Positions 42,901 to 51,594 are shown, counted from the stretch's first letter. The stretch is DNA of 64,000 nt from JAKACA01 sp963735115 (GCA_963735115.1 CAVTJR010000002.1:372001-436000), one strand, 5' to 3'. Numbers and translations: made by a program. Notes: generated by a model not told the origin, from the letters alone.

Positions 42901-43012
42901 GCCCGACCTTCCTTCGCACACCGCCGAGGCCGACGAGGCGGAGACCCCGGCCGCCGAGCGCCAACTGCCGACCCTGCGGCCCGCCGTTGGCGAGACCCCT
43001 CGGAGCTCGTGA
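39965..43012 (+). CDS. YhaN-type AAA ATPase with central membrane hairpin
   Basis: This protein has 1015 residues. The N-terminal half-ATPase has Walker A GPNEAGKST (31-39) and FHAPVRGG. Long coiled coils run through about 170-800, interrupted at about 429-475 by two hydrophobic helices (AALALLVCGLAVCVLGVAL; AGAVGLVLLAAGGLVW). The C-terminal half has the signature SLSRGTIEQLYLCLRLGLA and Walker B LPIVLDDVLVNFD. It is SMC/SbcC-like but membrane-anchored, as in YhaN proteins. It forms the nuclease complex with the preceding gene. Confidence 0.87.
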   Translation: MRLSSFHIDGFGALAGTAAEEITPGLVVVLGPNEAGKSTLFDFLSGVLFGFPSRKDSPRFHAPVRGGRHGGRVGFVDDSGGRWVVERHAGAQRGLEVRLPDGSEGDERSLSRALAGASAALFEAVFAVGLDDLGHMKNLESDEVRELLFAASILGQRRTATKAMKHLAEVRDELARPRREDATANRLAAQLEQLRAELTSARQEAARYEGLQHQAAAADDELAAMRRQLKALRDNERELEVLAGCWQHFRRAETAEEELRALPPPGHGAALLEQGAAIRELADERSGHFERVEKLAELQQQRRSIEISIERRLSVMGPGWTREQAAGAPDPDILAENARGARERLNTLRTGVASAQAVLAQAEHLLRAAGGATTTDVVPDRRQLEELTTATSELRERLGEAERLQLEVLADERSLALDRSARAAHDRAGRSAALALLVCGLAVCVLGVALMAGGQRGPAGAAGAVGLVLLAAGGLVWRARGRHGARGDTGSAAAGAGSAPASARAATERAMMLERTRARIEVLASELGLGLPASRVDLDRLAATLQRQSERRRQLDDQVAARAEAEARVATAAEAVRQAIGALSDEQDAHEAWCAGHGFAATGRPDAALEAIAELAELRERLQDLGRIEKGIADLEPSVTSFETRCHRLFEAIGPALIGESPTVVATVGGTAPGVPAEVTLIELVRRLEEAIGLDARRSALRREASEAESALETALGAGETGERLRSKLAGGDVLAWSSEREALEPAIHRLEQAEEDTVRRHQSLAEEMRRLATSDRIADLERRQEALEVELDATLHRYLVLGAARALLQRTLGRHERERQPAVVARAAAHFARVTGGRYVGLLADAGIDGRQTIRVLSTTGEAIDATSLSRGTIEQLYLCLRLGLADSFAERSVSLPIVLDDVLVNFDPERATTVAAELAETARSHQVVFLTCHPHLAETVLRAAGQSQVESQLIQLGRLGEPAGKVEQLALAALAALPDLPSHTAEADEAETPAAERQLPTLRPAVGETPRSS

Positions 43013-43032
43013 CGCCCGTTGTATCGTCCCGC

Positions 43033-43272
43033 ATGGCCCACACACGACAGGAGTGGCGCGACGCCATGTTCCGGCGCGCAGACGAGGCCGAGCGGCCGAG
43101 GGCGGCGGCCGTGACGTTGTCGGGTTTCGCCGGTGCCATCCTGCTCGTGGCGGGCTGGAACGGCGGGCACATCCACAACCGCCTCCTCGTTGCCCTCGGA
43201 GCAGCCCTGCTGCTCGCCTGCCTGGTGCAGTTCGCCCTCTTCGTGCTCGGGCGGCTCCGCCGCTCGCCCTAG
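43033..43272 (+). CDS. Small membrane protein downstream of yhaN-type gene
   Basis: This 79-residue protein has a charged head (TRQEWRDAMFRRADEAERPR) and two helices (AVTLSGFAGAILLVAGW; LLVALGAALLLACLVQFALFVLG). TATCGT lies five bases before this ATG. An alternative GTG at 43009 overlaps the upstream stop (GTGA), giving 87 residues. It is probably cotranscribed with the nuclease/ATPase pair. Function unknown. Confidence 0.6.
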   Translation: MAHTRQEWRDAMFRRADEAERPRAAAVTLSGFAGAILLVAGWNGGHIHNRLLVALGAALLLACLVQFALFVLGRLRRSP

Positions 43273-43294
43273 CCGGGCACACGGGCGGGGCGGG

Positions 43295-44557
43295 CTAGAA
43301 ATGAGTGAGGCAGTACGGCGGACGGTCATTGGCGAACATCCGGCTCATCTTCGCCACGGAGCCCTCCGACAGCTGCCGGATGCGGCCGACCTCGGCAAGG
43401 GCCAGCGGCGAGACTCCCCCGAGGTAGACGCTCGCGAGGGCGGAGACGTCCAGCTCGACGTCGGCCGGGCGCGGTGTGGACGACACCTCGGCGAGCCCCC
43501 AGTCCTCCGCGACCACGAGGCGGTAGCGACCTGAGTTCCAGGGGCAGAAGTGGTCGTCCAGGTCGACAACGAGATCGCCGGCGGTGGCGTAGCGCCGGGC
43601 CGCCAGGCACCTCGCTGCGTCGACGAGACGGATCCAGGCATGGTCGCCCGAGAACGTGCAGCGGAGCTGGCGAGGTTCGGCGAGCAGCCACTTGATCGGC
43701 TCGTCGACAGGCCGGCTGCGAGCCACCAGCTCGGCCGTGAGATCGACCCCGAGGAGGAAGTCCCACAGCGCCACGTAGGACCCCGGCGTGAGGGCGCACA
43801 GCTCGTGCACGAGCACGCGGCGGGGACCGTGATGGGCAGGTGGCTCGATCGGGGCGACCTCGTAGGCGACGTAGCCGTCGAGACGACCCGCCTCCTCGAA
43901 GACGGCATAGAAGCGCCGGCCGAGGTCCTCTCCGCCAGGTTCGCCGAGGGCGCCGAGGTAGTCGATCTCCGCACGCGCGAGCTCGCCGGCGCGTGTCGGC
44001 CAGTAGGCGGCGTAGATCGCCGGGAACGCCTCTGCAGCCTCGTCACGAAGGATCAGCCGCACCTGTCCGGAGGCGAAGTCCCCGACGGGGCGAGCGAGCC
44101 GGGCGACACGCTTGTCGAGGGTGTAGGTCGAGCCGAACGTGGCCTGCCCGTAGCCGAAACGCCCGTAGATGCCACCCTCGCTCGCCGTCAGCACCGCTGC
44201 CGCCTCGCCGCGGCCCCGGATGTCGTCGAGCTGGTAGCGCATCAACGCGCGGAGACGCCCTTGCCTCCGGTGCGACGGCGTGACGGCGACCGCCACGACC
44301 ACGGCCGTCGGCACACCTCCGAGGCCGGGGACGGTCATCACGCTCGCCTCCGAGGCGGCCGTGCCGACGGGGACACCGTCGTGGCGGGAGGCGGCCACAC
44401 GATCAAGGGTCATCACTTTCCTGATGAGCTCCTCGACGCCCCTCGACATGCGGGCGCCGAAGGCGGCCGCGTCGATGCCGAAGAACGCATCGATCTCGCC
44501 CTCCCGCAGGGGACTCACCGGCGGGAGGGAGGGGCGGCTCGCGTCATCGGGGGCCAT
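43295..44557 (-). CDS. Eis-like GNAT N-acetyltransferase
   Basis: This 420-residue protein has the Eis layout. An N-terminal GNAT domain carries the acetyl-CoA motif VAVTPSHRRQGRLRALM (about 90-106) and YGRFGYGQAT. A second GNAT-like domain and a C-terminal SCP2-like domain (YATAGDLVVDLDDHFCPWNSGRYRL) follow. It ends in a phenylalanine carboxylate, which in Eis takes part in catalysis. Eis enzymes acetylate amines on aminoglycosides and proteins. The native substrate here is unknown. Confidence 0.85.
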   Translation of the reverse strand: MAPDDASRPSLPPVSPLREGEIDAFFGIDAAAFGARMSRGVEELIRKVMTLDRVAASRHDGVPVGTAASEASVMTVPGLGGVPTAVVVAVAVTPSHRRQGRLRALMRYQLDDIRGRGEAAAVLTASEGGIYGRFGYGQATFGSTYTLDKRVARLARPVGDFASGQVRLILRDEAAEAFPAIYAAYWPTRAGELARAEIDYLGALGEPGGEDLGRRFYAVFEEAGRLDGYVAYEVAPIEPPAHHGPRRVLVHELCALTPGSYVALWDFLLGVDLTAELVARSRPVDEPIKWLLAEPRQLRCTFSGDHAWIRLVDAARCLAARRYATAGDLVVDLDDHFCPWNSGRYRLVVAEDWGLAEVSSTPRPADVELDVSALASVYLGGVSPLALAEVGRIRQLSEGSVAKMSRMFANDRPPYCLTHF

Positions 44558-44609
44558 GCGGCGAGTCTGTCACGATCGACACCGGCCGCAGACACACGGC
44601 CGGAGTGGC

Positions 44610-45869
44610 TCAGGCGTCCGGCTGCGGGTTGGCTTGCCGCTCGTGCTCGATCGTCTTGCGGATGAGGTCCACGCGGACCTCGCTCGCATTCACGTCCTCG
44701 CCCTGCTCGGCGAAGAGCGCCTGGCGATCGGCCTCGGCCTCGGCGGCGGCGCCCGAGTCGGCGGCGGCCAGGCGTGCCTCGATACCCTCGGCCACGAGGC
44801 GCTCGGCTTCGGCCACGAGGGCCTCCACCATCTGATCCTCCGGCACGACGCGGACGATCTGACCCTTGATGAACAGGTGGCCGCGCTTGCGGCCGGCGGC
44901 GATGCCGAGATCGGCCTCGCGCGCCTCGCCAGGGCCGTTCACGACGCAGCCCATGACGGCCACCTGGATGGGCAGGTTGCGGTTCTCGAGAGCCGCCTGC
45001 GCCGCCTTGGCGACGCCGATGACGTCGATCTCCGCCCGGCCGCAGGACGGGCAGGCGATGAGGTCGAGGTTCTTGCGCTCGCGCAGGCCGAGCGCCTCCA
45101 GCAACTGCCGACCGGCGCGGGCCTCCTCGACCGGATCGGCCGTGAGCGAGTAGCGGATCGTGTCCCCGATGCCTTCGGCAAGCAGGGTGGCGATGCCGGC
45201 GGTCGCCTTCAGCAGGCCGGCCGGCGGCGGGCCCGCCTCCGTGACGCCGAGATGGAGGGGGTGATCGAACGTCTCGGAGGCGAGGCGGTAGGACTCGATC
45301 ATGAGCGGCACGTTGGAGGCCTTCACGGAGATCTTGACGTCATGGAAGTCGACTTCCTCGAAGTAGGCGAGCTCCATGCGAGCCGACTCGACGAGCGCCT
45401 CCGGCGTCGCCCCTCCGTAGCGCTTGTACAAGTCGGGGTGCAATGACCCCGCATTCACGCCGATGCGGATGGGGACGCCCCGGTCGCGAGCTTCGGCGGC
45501 GATCTGCTTGATCTCCTCCGGCTTGCGCAAGTTGCCGGGGTTGAGGCGCAGCCCGTGCACCCCTGCCTCGAGCGCCGCCAGGGCCATCTCGTGATGGAAG
45601 TGCACGTCGGCCACGATGGGAACAGGAGAGCGGGGCACGATCCTCGCCAGCCCCTCGGCGGCTGCCTGCTCGTTGCAGGTGCAGCGCACGATGTCCGCCC
45701 CTGCGGCGGCGAGTGCGTACACCTGTGCGAGGGTGGCGTCCACGTCGGCCGTCTTCGTGATCGTCATCGACTGGACGGTGATGGGAGCGCCTCCGCCGAC
45801 GGCGACGTTACCGACCCTGATCTGACGTGTCTTTCGGCGTTCGGATGTCGCAACCGCAGGTCGTGCCAT
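44610..45869 (-). CDS. ispG: 4-hydroxy-3-methylbut-2-enyl diphosphate synthase
   Basis: This 419-residue IspG (GcpE) is the penultimate enzyme of the MEP isoprenoid pathway. Seen: VGGGAPITVQSMTITKTADV, VADVHFHHEMAL, RLNPGNLR, KISVKASNVP and the three cluster cysteines (ACPSCGR and MGCVVNGPGEA) that bind the 4Fe-4S cluster. The C-terminal 60 residues are an alanine/glutamate-rich extension. TAGTCT six bases before the ATG suggests a leaderless transcript. Upstream on the same strand lie rseP and dxr, also of the MEP pathway. Confidence 0.95.
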   Translation of the reverse strand: MARPAVATSERRKTRQIRVGNVAVGGGAPITVQSMTITKTADVDATLAQVYALAAAGADIVRCTCNEQAAAEGLARIVPRSPVPIVADVHFHHEMALAALEAGVHGLRLNPGNLRKPEEIKQIAAEARDRGVPIRIGVNAGSLHPDLYKRYGGATPEALVESARMELAYFEEVDFHDVKISVKASNVPLMIESYRLASETFDHPLHLGVTEAGPPPAGLLKATAGIATLLAEGIGDTIRYSLTADPVEEARAGRQLLEALGLRERKNLDLIACPSCGRAEIDVIGVAKAAQAALENRNLPIQVAVMGCVVNGPGEAREADLGIAAGRKRGHLFIKGQIVRVVPEDQMVEALVAEAERLVAEGIEARLAAADSGAAAEAEADRQALFAEQGEDVNASEVRVDLIRKTIEHERQANPQPDA

Positions 45870-45875
45870 ACGCTG

Positions 45876-45881
45876 AGACTA
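45876..45881 (-). promoter_or_regulatory. Minus-10 box of leaderless ispG transcript
   Basis: On the minus strand TAGTCT is followed by six bases and the ATG at 45869, without a Shine-Dalgarno sequence. This suggests that ispG has its own promoter apart from the upstream operon. Confidence 0.45.
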
Positions 45882-45961
45882 TCGGCCCTGGGGCTCGCAT
45901 CCGGAGGCGGCCTGGGCACCCACCTCGCCACTCGGGGCGGAGGACCCGGCGGTCACGACCG

Positions 45962-47299
45962 CTAGCCGCCGCTCAGGTGCACCGGTTGGAGGATGTTCGA
46001 GTAGAGCGCCCCGATCCCGACGATCACGATGAACGCCAGGAAGATGTACGAGAAGGGCAGCAGCTTGGCGACGTCGGCGTGATAGGGGCGCCCGCGGCGA
46101 GAACGGAGCCGCTCGTAGACGGCAATCGCCACGTGGCCGCCGTCGAGCGGCAACATGGGCAGGAGGTTGACGATCCCGACGAACAGGTTGACGAAGGCCA
46201 GGAAGACGAAGAGGGAGGACAGGCCGAGGCTGTAGAGCTGTGAGCCCAGTTGCACGGCACCGAGGATGGAGACGATCTGGCCCTGGGAGGACCCGCCACC
46301 AGAGCCCGTCGTCCCACCGGCGGCGGCGCACGGGTTGCTCGGCGCCTTCGTCCCGCTGCCAGCCGAGGCCACCTGGTGGCCGAAGGCCCGCAGACCGCTC
46401 AGGGAGAAGAAGTGACCGAGGCCCCCGAAGGTGGCGCTCACGAGCGAGCCGAAGTTGCTCGCCGCCTTCGGGATCGAGTCGAACGGGCCGTAGGCGACCT
46501 GCTTCGTCACGGAGAGCTCGACGCCGATCTCTCCTTTGGTGTGATGCTTGACGACGCCACCCGAGCACGACGACGCCTGAAGGCCGGTCGGAACGACCAC
46601 GAGGTGCACGAGGCGGCCGCGCCGACGCACGACAACGTGGAGGGCCTTGCCGGCGCTCGGAGCGATGACGGCGGTCAGCGAGGAGAAAGTCGGCGTCGGG
46701 TGGCCGTTGATGGACACGAAGGTGTCACCCGGTTCGATTCCGGCCCTCGCCGCCGGCCCGGAGCGGCCGTCGATCTTGAACAGGCTGGACACCGTCGGGG
46801 CGCTCGTCACGGGGATGCCGAGGAAGGCGAAGACCGACCACAGCAGGGCGAGGGCGAGCAGGAAGTGGACGAGCGAGCCGGCGCTCGCAACGAGCACCCG
46901 CCTCGGAAAGCTCGACTGCCGGTAGCTGCGCGGCTCGTCCTCCTCGGCGACGTCCTCCAGCATCGTCATCCCGACGATCTTCACGTATCCGCCTGCCGGG
47001 ATCGCCTTCACCCCGTAGGTCGTCTCCCCTCGGACGACCGCCCACAACCGCGGACCGAAGCCGAGGAAGTACTCCGTCACCTTCATGCCGCTCCACTTCG
47101 CTGTGGCGAAGTGACCGAGCTCGTGCAGCATGACCATGGCGAAGATGGCCAGCACGACGACGAGGACGCCGACGGCGTGAAAGGCGACGGCGACGAGCAC
47201 GAAACCGAGCACGACGACGAGCAGCTTGGCCAGCGCCGGCCCTAGCTTCGTGACCGGACCGCCCTCGGCTGCACCGCCGCCGCCGGCGGCGACGCTCAA
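45962..47299 (-). CDS. rseP: Site-2 membrane metalloprotease RseP/RIP family
   Basis: This protein of about 445 residues starts at TTG overlapping the dxr stop (TTGA). The zinc-binding HELGH lies in the second helix (FAMVMLHELGHFATAKW). It continues with FGPRLW and AIPAGGYVKIVGM, a PDZ domain (AGIEPGDTFVSINGHPTPTF) with an inserted glycine/serine-rich loop, and the second catalytic motif LLPMLPLDGGH. It performs regulated intramembrane proteolysis, for example of anti-sigma factors. Its place after dxr is the standard actinobacterial arrangement. Confidence 0.92.
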   Translation of the reverse strand: MSVAAGGGGAAEGGPVTKLGPALAKLLVVVLGFVLVAVAFHAVGVLVVVLAIFAMVMLHELGHFATAKWSGMKVTEYFLGFGPRLWAVVRGETTYGVKAIPAGGYVKIVGMTMLEDVAEEDEPRSYRQSSFPRRVLVASAGSLVHFLLALALLWSVFAFLGIPVTSAPTVSSLFKIDGRSGPAARAGIEPGDTFVSINGHPTPTFSSLTAVIAPSAGKALHVVVRRRGRLVHLVVVPTGLQASSCSGGVVKHHTKGEIGVELSVTKQVAYGPFDSIPKAASNFGSLVSATFGGLGHFFSLSGLRAFGHQVASAGSGTKAPSNPCAAAGGTTGSGGGSSQGQIVSILGAVQLGSQLYSLGLSSLFVFLAFVNLFVGIVNLLPMLPLDGGHVAIAVYERLRSRRGRPYHADVAKLLPFSYIFLAFIVIVGIGALYSNILQPVHLSGG

Positions 47300-48459
47300 G
47301 CGGCCCTCTCCCGCCGATCGACCGCCGTCTGAGCGAACGATCGCGCCTCGGCGTCGACCGCCAGCACGTCCTGCACGCTCAACAGCTTTGTCGAGACGTG
47401 AGCCCCGAGGGTGTCGGCCACCACTTCGGCTATCCCTCCCCACTGCAGGCGACCCTGGAGGAAGGCGGCGACGGCCACCTCGTTGGCGGCGTTCAGGCAG
47501 GCCGGGGCGCTCTCGCCCGCACGCCCGGCCGCGTAGGCGAGGCCGATGCAGCCGAAGGTCTCGTAGTCGGGCGGCTCGAACTCGAGTTGGTTCGGCTGCG
47601 TCCAGTCGAGCGCCCCGAAGGCGGCATCGAGGCGCCGCGGGTAACCGAGGGCATAGCCGATCGGGAGGCGCATGTCGGGGTTCGACAGCTGGGCAAGCGT
47701 CGCCCCGTCGCGGAACTCGACCATCGAGTGCACGATCGACTGGGGATGGATCACGATGTCGATCTGGTCATAGGGCAGGCCGAAGAGCTCGTGCGCCTCG
47801 AGCACTTCGAGACCCTTGTTCATGAGCGTGGAGGAGTCCACCGTGATCTTGGGGCCCATCTTCCATGTCGGGTGCGCCAGCGCCTCGGCCACACTGACGT
47901 TGGCGAGCTGCTCCAGCCGCCGTCCCCGGAAGGGTCCGCCGCTCGCCGTGAGGACGATGCGGGCGACGTCCGCAGCCGACGTCCCCAGGCACTGGTGGAT
48001 GGCGCAGTGCTCAGAGTCGACCGGGATCAGCTCGGCTCCCGGCGTCGCCCGGGCAGCCTGCACGACGGGTGCCCCGGCCACGAGGGACTCCTTGTTGGCA
48101 AGCGCCAGGCGTCGACCGGCCGCGAGCGCAGCCACCGTGACGTCGAGGCCGGCGAAGCCGACGACGGCGTTCAAGACGACCTCGCCCGCCTCGGCGAGGG
48201 AGGCGAGGGCACCGGGACCCGCCCGGACCTCGGTGCCTGGCGGCACGGAGGCCCGCAGCTCGGCCTCGAGGGAGGCATCGGCGATCGCCACGACGCCGGG
48301 GCGCCAACGCCGCGCTTGCTCGCAGAGAGCGGCCACCGATGAGCCGCTCCCGAGGGCGGCCACCTCGAAGCGGTCCGGCGCGGCCGCCACCACCTCCAAG
48401 GCCTGGGTGCCGATCGATCCCGTCGAGCCGGCGATGACGACGGTACGGAGTGAGCTCAT
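47296..48459 (-). CDS. dxr: 1-deoxy-D-xylulose 5-phosphate reductoisomerase
   Basis: This 387-residue enzyme makes 2-C-methyl-D-erythritol 4-phosphate with NADPH, the second MEP step. Motifs: VVIAGSTGSIGTQALEVV, LANKESLVAGAPVV, IPVDSEHCAIHQCL, LTASGGPFRG and HPTWKMGPKITVDSSTLMNKGLEV. The length is normal. It starts ten bases after cdsA and overlaps rseP, so the three are translated from one message. Confidence 0.95.
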   Translation of the reverse strand: MSSLRTVVIAGSTGSIGTQALEVVAAAPDRFEVAALGSGSSVAALCEQARRWRPGVVAIADASLEAELRASVPPGTEVRAGPGALASLAEAGEVVLNAVVGFAGLDVTVAALAAGRRLALANKESLVAGAPVVQAARATPGAELIPVDSEHCAIHQCLGTSAADVARIVLTASGGPFRGRRLEQLANVSVAEALAHPTWKMGPKITVDSSTLMNKGLEVLEAHELFGLPYDQIDIVIHPQSIVHSMVEFRDGATLAQLSNPDMRLPIGYALGYPRRLDAAFGALDWTQPNQLEFEPPDYETFGCIGLAYAAGRAGESAPACLNAANEVAVAAFLQGRLQWGGIAEVVADTLGAHVSTKLLSVQDVLAVDAEARSFAQTAVDRRERAA

Positions 48460-48469
48460 GCCTGCTCCC

Positions 48470-50218
48470 TCAACCGTGGATGAGCCGTACGAGGCAGTAC
48501 GTGGCTGGGAGTACGAACAGGAGGGCGTCGATCCGGTCGAGAAGGCCGCCGTGCGCTGGCAGGAGCGTCCCCATGTCCTTCACCCCGATGTCCCGCTTGA
48601 TCATGGACTCGGCAAGGTCTCCGAGCGGGGCGAAGACGGCGACGACAAGGCCGAGCTCGAGGGCGTGCGGGACGGTCCAGGGGTGCAAATGGCTCACCAC
48701 GGCCACCGAGAGGGCGACGGCAGCGAAACACCCGCCCGCCAGGCCCTCCACCGTCTTGTTCGGGCTGATCGAGGGTGCCAGCGGCCGCTTGCCGATCCAA
48801 CTGCCGAAGGCGTAGCCGCCGACGTCATAGGAGACCGTGGCGACGATCGCCCCGAACAGGTAGGCGAGGCCATGGCGGTGTGGGAAGGCGCGAGGATCGA
48901 TCAGCAGGCTGGCGAAGCTCCCCAGCAGCCCGATCCACGCCCACCCCATCACGGTGGCAGCGAAGTTGGCGACGGGCGACCGTCGCGAGATGCCGAAGAC
49001 GTACCAGCAGAGGGTGGCGATGACGAGGGAGGCGCCGACGAGGAGGATCGCCTGCGAGCCCTTCAGATAGCCGGCGACGGACACGGCGGCGACGGCGAGG
49101 AGGCCTAACAGCACCGCCGGCCGGTAACGCGCCCTCCGCATGGCCTGGTAGCACTCTGCGGCGGAGACCACGAGCACGACGGTGACGAGGGCGAGGACGG
49201 CGCTCGATCCCGCCAGGAAGATAAGCACGACGGCAGCGCCCACAGCCAACCCCGTGAGGGTGGCGATCACGGGGTTGCGCCTCGAGGAGGCCGGGGCCGT
49301 CGCAGCCGAAGCGGCGTGCGCCGGAAGGGTCGGGGCGGCGGAGGCGGCGGGCGGGCGGGGCTGCCTCTCGTGGCGCGCACCGCCCGCAGCAGACGCCCGC
49401 GCCCGATGGGTTCCCCGGCGCGCTCGCCGTGGAGCACTCGCCCTCGCCGGAGGCGTTGGCTCTTCCTCCTCGACCGAGGGCGGCTCCGGAGGACTCTCCT
49501 CGACACCGCTGACTGACTCACGCTCGTACACGGGCTCGGAGGACGCCTCCCAGCCCTCCTCCTCCTCCTCCTCCTCGGGTGCACCCTCCTCCTCGGGCGC
49601 GACCTCGAGCTGCCGGCCGGTGCTCGTGACCGGCCCGATCTCGTCGAAGGCGAACGGGTCCGGCTCGTTGATGGAGAGGCCGTGGTCGGCGACGGAGGTG
49701 CCTTCTTGGACGATCTCGGCGAAGGTCAGATCGTCGTCGTCCCAGTCGGCCTCGACCTCGCGCCAAACCGGGCCCGGGTAGGAGGGAGCCGGCTCGGCCA
49801 GGGGGTCCTCGAGGAGCACTCGGGGCACTTCCCGCGTCGGCGGGTCTCGCCAGTCGGGCAGGGCGGGCGACGTCGCCTCGCCCGCGGTCGCTGGCAGGGA
49901 GTCGTCGAGCTCCTCCCAGGGTCGAGCTGCCTCGGGATCGAGCGGGTCCGAGGCGCCCGGGTCGGGCATCCAGTCGGCAAAGGCCGGATCGCCCTCCTCT
50001 CCGCCCGCCGCCGGGACGAGTCCGGCGGCAACGCCTGCCTCGACACCCTCGATGCGAGCGCGGGCGTGCATGGGCCGGCGCGAGTACACGCCGGCAGGAG
50101 CCGAGTCAGCTCCCGCGGGGTCGTGATCCCCCTCGGGCTCATCGCCGACGTCGCCGAGGTGGCCATCGCTGCCTGGATCGATGGTGTAGGCCTCGGGACG
50201 GTCGTCTCGATCTTCCAA
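48470..50218 (-). CDS. cdsA: Phosphatidate cytidylyltransferase with long acidic N-terminal extension
   Basis: The protein has 582 residues, about twice the usual length. The C-terminal 275 residues are CdsA: membrane helices and the signature SPNKTVEGLAGG...PLGDLAESMIKRDIGVKDMG and HGGLLDRIDALLF. It makes CDP-diacylglycerol. The first 300 residues are disordered, rich in Asp, Glu, Pro and Ala (APEEEGAPEEEEEEEGWEA) and end in a basic Arg/Ala stretch. No stop or start signal separates the parts, and codon use is uniform. TTG at 50218 is the likely start; an internal start nearer the membrane domain cannot be excluded. Confidence 0.88.
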   Translation of the reverse strand: MEDRDDRPEAYTIDPGSDGHLGDVGDEPEGDHDPAGADSAPAGVYSRRPMHARARIEGVEAGVAAGLVPAAGGEEGDPAFADWMPDPGASDPLDPEAARPWEELDDSLPATAGEATSPALPDWRDPPTREVPRVLLEDPLAEPAPSYPGPVWREVEADWDDDDLTFAEIVQEGTSVADHGLSINEPDPFAFDEIGPVTSTGRQLEVAPEEEGAPEEEEEEEGWEASSEPVYERESVSGVEESPPEPPSVEEEEPTPPARASAPRRARRGTHRARASAAGGARHERQPRPPAASAAPTLPAHAASAATAPASSRRNPVIATLTGLAVGAAVVLIFLAGSSAVLALVTVVLVVSAAECYQAMRRARYRPAVLLGLLAVAAVSVAGYLKGSQAILLVGASLVIATLCWYVFGISRRSPVANFAATVMGWAWIGLLGSFASLLIDPRAFPHRHGLAYLFGAIVATVSYDVGGYAFGSWIGKRPLAPSISPNKTVEGLAGGCFAAVALSVAVVSHLHPWTVPHALELGLVVAVFAPLGDLAESMIKRDIGVKDMGTLLPAHGGLLDRIDALLFVLPATYCLVRLIHG

Positions 50219-50256
50219 AATGTGGACTCCCTCACGACATGAGCCGAGATGAGCGC

Positions 50257-50835
50257 TCAGAGTTCGAGCAGCTCCTTCTCCTTGGTTGCCAGCAGACGCT
50301 CGATCTCGGCGATCATCTCATGCGTCACTTTCTCGAGTTCCTTCTCCGCCCGGTCAAGCTCGTCCGACGAGATGTCGCCGTCCTTTTCGAGCGCCTCGAG
50401 GTCGTGGCGGGTGGCGCGGCGGACGTTGCGGGCGGCCACGCGGGCCTCCTCCGCCCGGTGGCGGACGACTCGCACGAGCTCCTTGCGCCGCTCCGTCGTC
50501 AGCTCGGGAAACACCAAGCGGATCACCGTTCCGTCGTTCGACGGGTTGATGCCGAGGTCCGAGGCGGCGATGGCCTTCTCGATGGCCTTCAGGGCGCCTT
50601 TGTCGTACGGCGACACGACGAGCACGCGGGGCTCGGGCACGCTGAAGCCGGCCAGCTGTTGCAGGGGGGTCTCCGATCCGTAGTAGTCCACGCGGAGCTT
50701 CTCGATGAGCGCCGGAGCGGCCCGGCCGGTCCTCACCGTGGCGAAGTCGGCCCTGGCGTGGTCGACCGCCTTGCGCATCCGGTCCCGACACTCCTCGAGC
50801 GCCGCCTGGATGAGCTCGCCCGCCTCGCTGGTCAC
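50257..50835 (-). CDS. frr: Ribosome recycling factor
   Basis: This 192-residue RRF separates ribosomal subunits after termination. The sequence MRKAVDHARADFATVRTGRAAPALIEKLRVDYYG, then NDGTVIRLVFPELTTERRKELVRVVR and ISSDELDRAEKELEKVTHEMI, is canonical. It starts at GTG overlapping the pyrH stop (GTGA). The order pyrH-frr-cdsA is the classical one. Confidence 0.95.
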   Translation of the reverse strand: MTSEAGELIQAALEECRDRMRKAVDHARADFATVRTGRAAPALIEKLRVDYYGSETPLQQLAGFSVPEPRVLVVSPYDKGALKAIEKAIAASDLGINPSNDGTVIRLVFPELTTERRKELVRVVRHRAEEARVAARNVRRATRHDLEALEKDGDISSDELDRAEKELEKVTHEMIAEIERLLATKEKELLEL

Positions 50836-51593
50836 GAGATCAGCGTACCTATCCGCTCGCCCGCGAGGGCGGCCCGGATGTTGCCCGGCTGCATGATGTC
50901 GAACACGAGGATCGGGATGGAATTGTCCCGGCAGAACGTGATGGCGGTCAGATCCATGACCCGCAGATCGCGGGAAACGACCTCCATGAAGCCGATCTCC
51001 TCGTAGCGGACGGCGTCCGCCTCGAGGCGGGGATCGGCGCTGTAGACGCCGTCCACGCCTGAGTGGGTGCCTTTCATGATGGCGTCCGCCTCGATCTCGG
51101 CCGCCCGCAGGGCTGCCGGGGTATCGGTCGTGAAATACGGGCTCCCCATGCCGGCGGCAAGGATGACGACACGCCCCTTCTCGAGGTGGCGGATCGCCCG
51201 GCGTCGGATGTAGGGCTCGCACACCTCGGCCATGTGGACGGCCGAGAGGACGCGGGTCGGCTGACCCTCGCGCTCGATGGCATCTTGCAGCGCAAGGGCG
51301 TTGATCACCGTCGCCAGCATTCCCATCGTGTCCGACGTCGCCCTGTCCATGCCTTCGCCGGCGCCGGTCGTGCCTCGCCAGATGTTGCCGCCGCCGACGA
51401 CGACGGCCATCTCGACCGCGAACTCTGCACGAGCGGCGGCGATCTCCCGGGCGAGGCGGGCCACCGTGGCGGCGTCGATGGTCTCGTCAGAAGCGGCGCT
51501 CGCGAGTGCCTCACCGGAGAGCTTGAGGACGACGCGCCGCCAGCGGGGCGACACGGTTGCCCCGCTCATCTGAGCGATCGGCGCGTCGGCCAT
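50832..51593 (-). CDS. pyrH: UMP kinase
   Basis: This 253-residue hexameric bacterial UMP kinase of the amino-acid-kinase fold has WRRVVLKLSGEAL, VVGGGNIWRG, DTMGMLATVINALAL, THSGVDGVYSADPR and DLTAITFCRDNSIPILVFD. The ATG begins one base after the tsf stop. A longer frame starting with TTG overlaps tsf and is less likely. Confidence 0.95.
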   Translation of the reverse strand: MADAPIAQMSGATVSPRWRRVVLKLSGEALASAASDETIDAATVARLAREIAAARAEFAVEMAVVVGGGNIWRGTTGAGEGMDRATSDTMGMLATVINALALQDAIEREGQPTRVLSAVHMAEVCEPYIRRRAIRHLEKGRVVILAAGMGSPYFTTDTPAALRAAEIEADAIMKGTHSGVDGVYSADPRLEADAVRYEEIGFMEVVSRDLRVMDLTAITFCRDNSIPILVFDIMQPGNIRAALAGERIGTLIS

Positions 51594-51594
51594 C

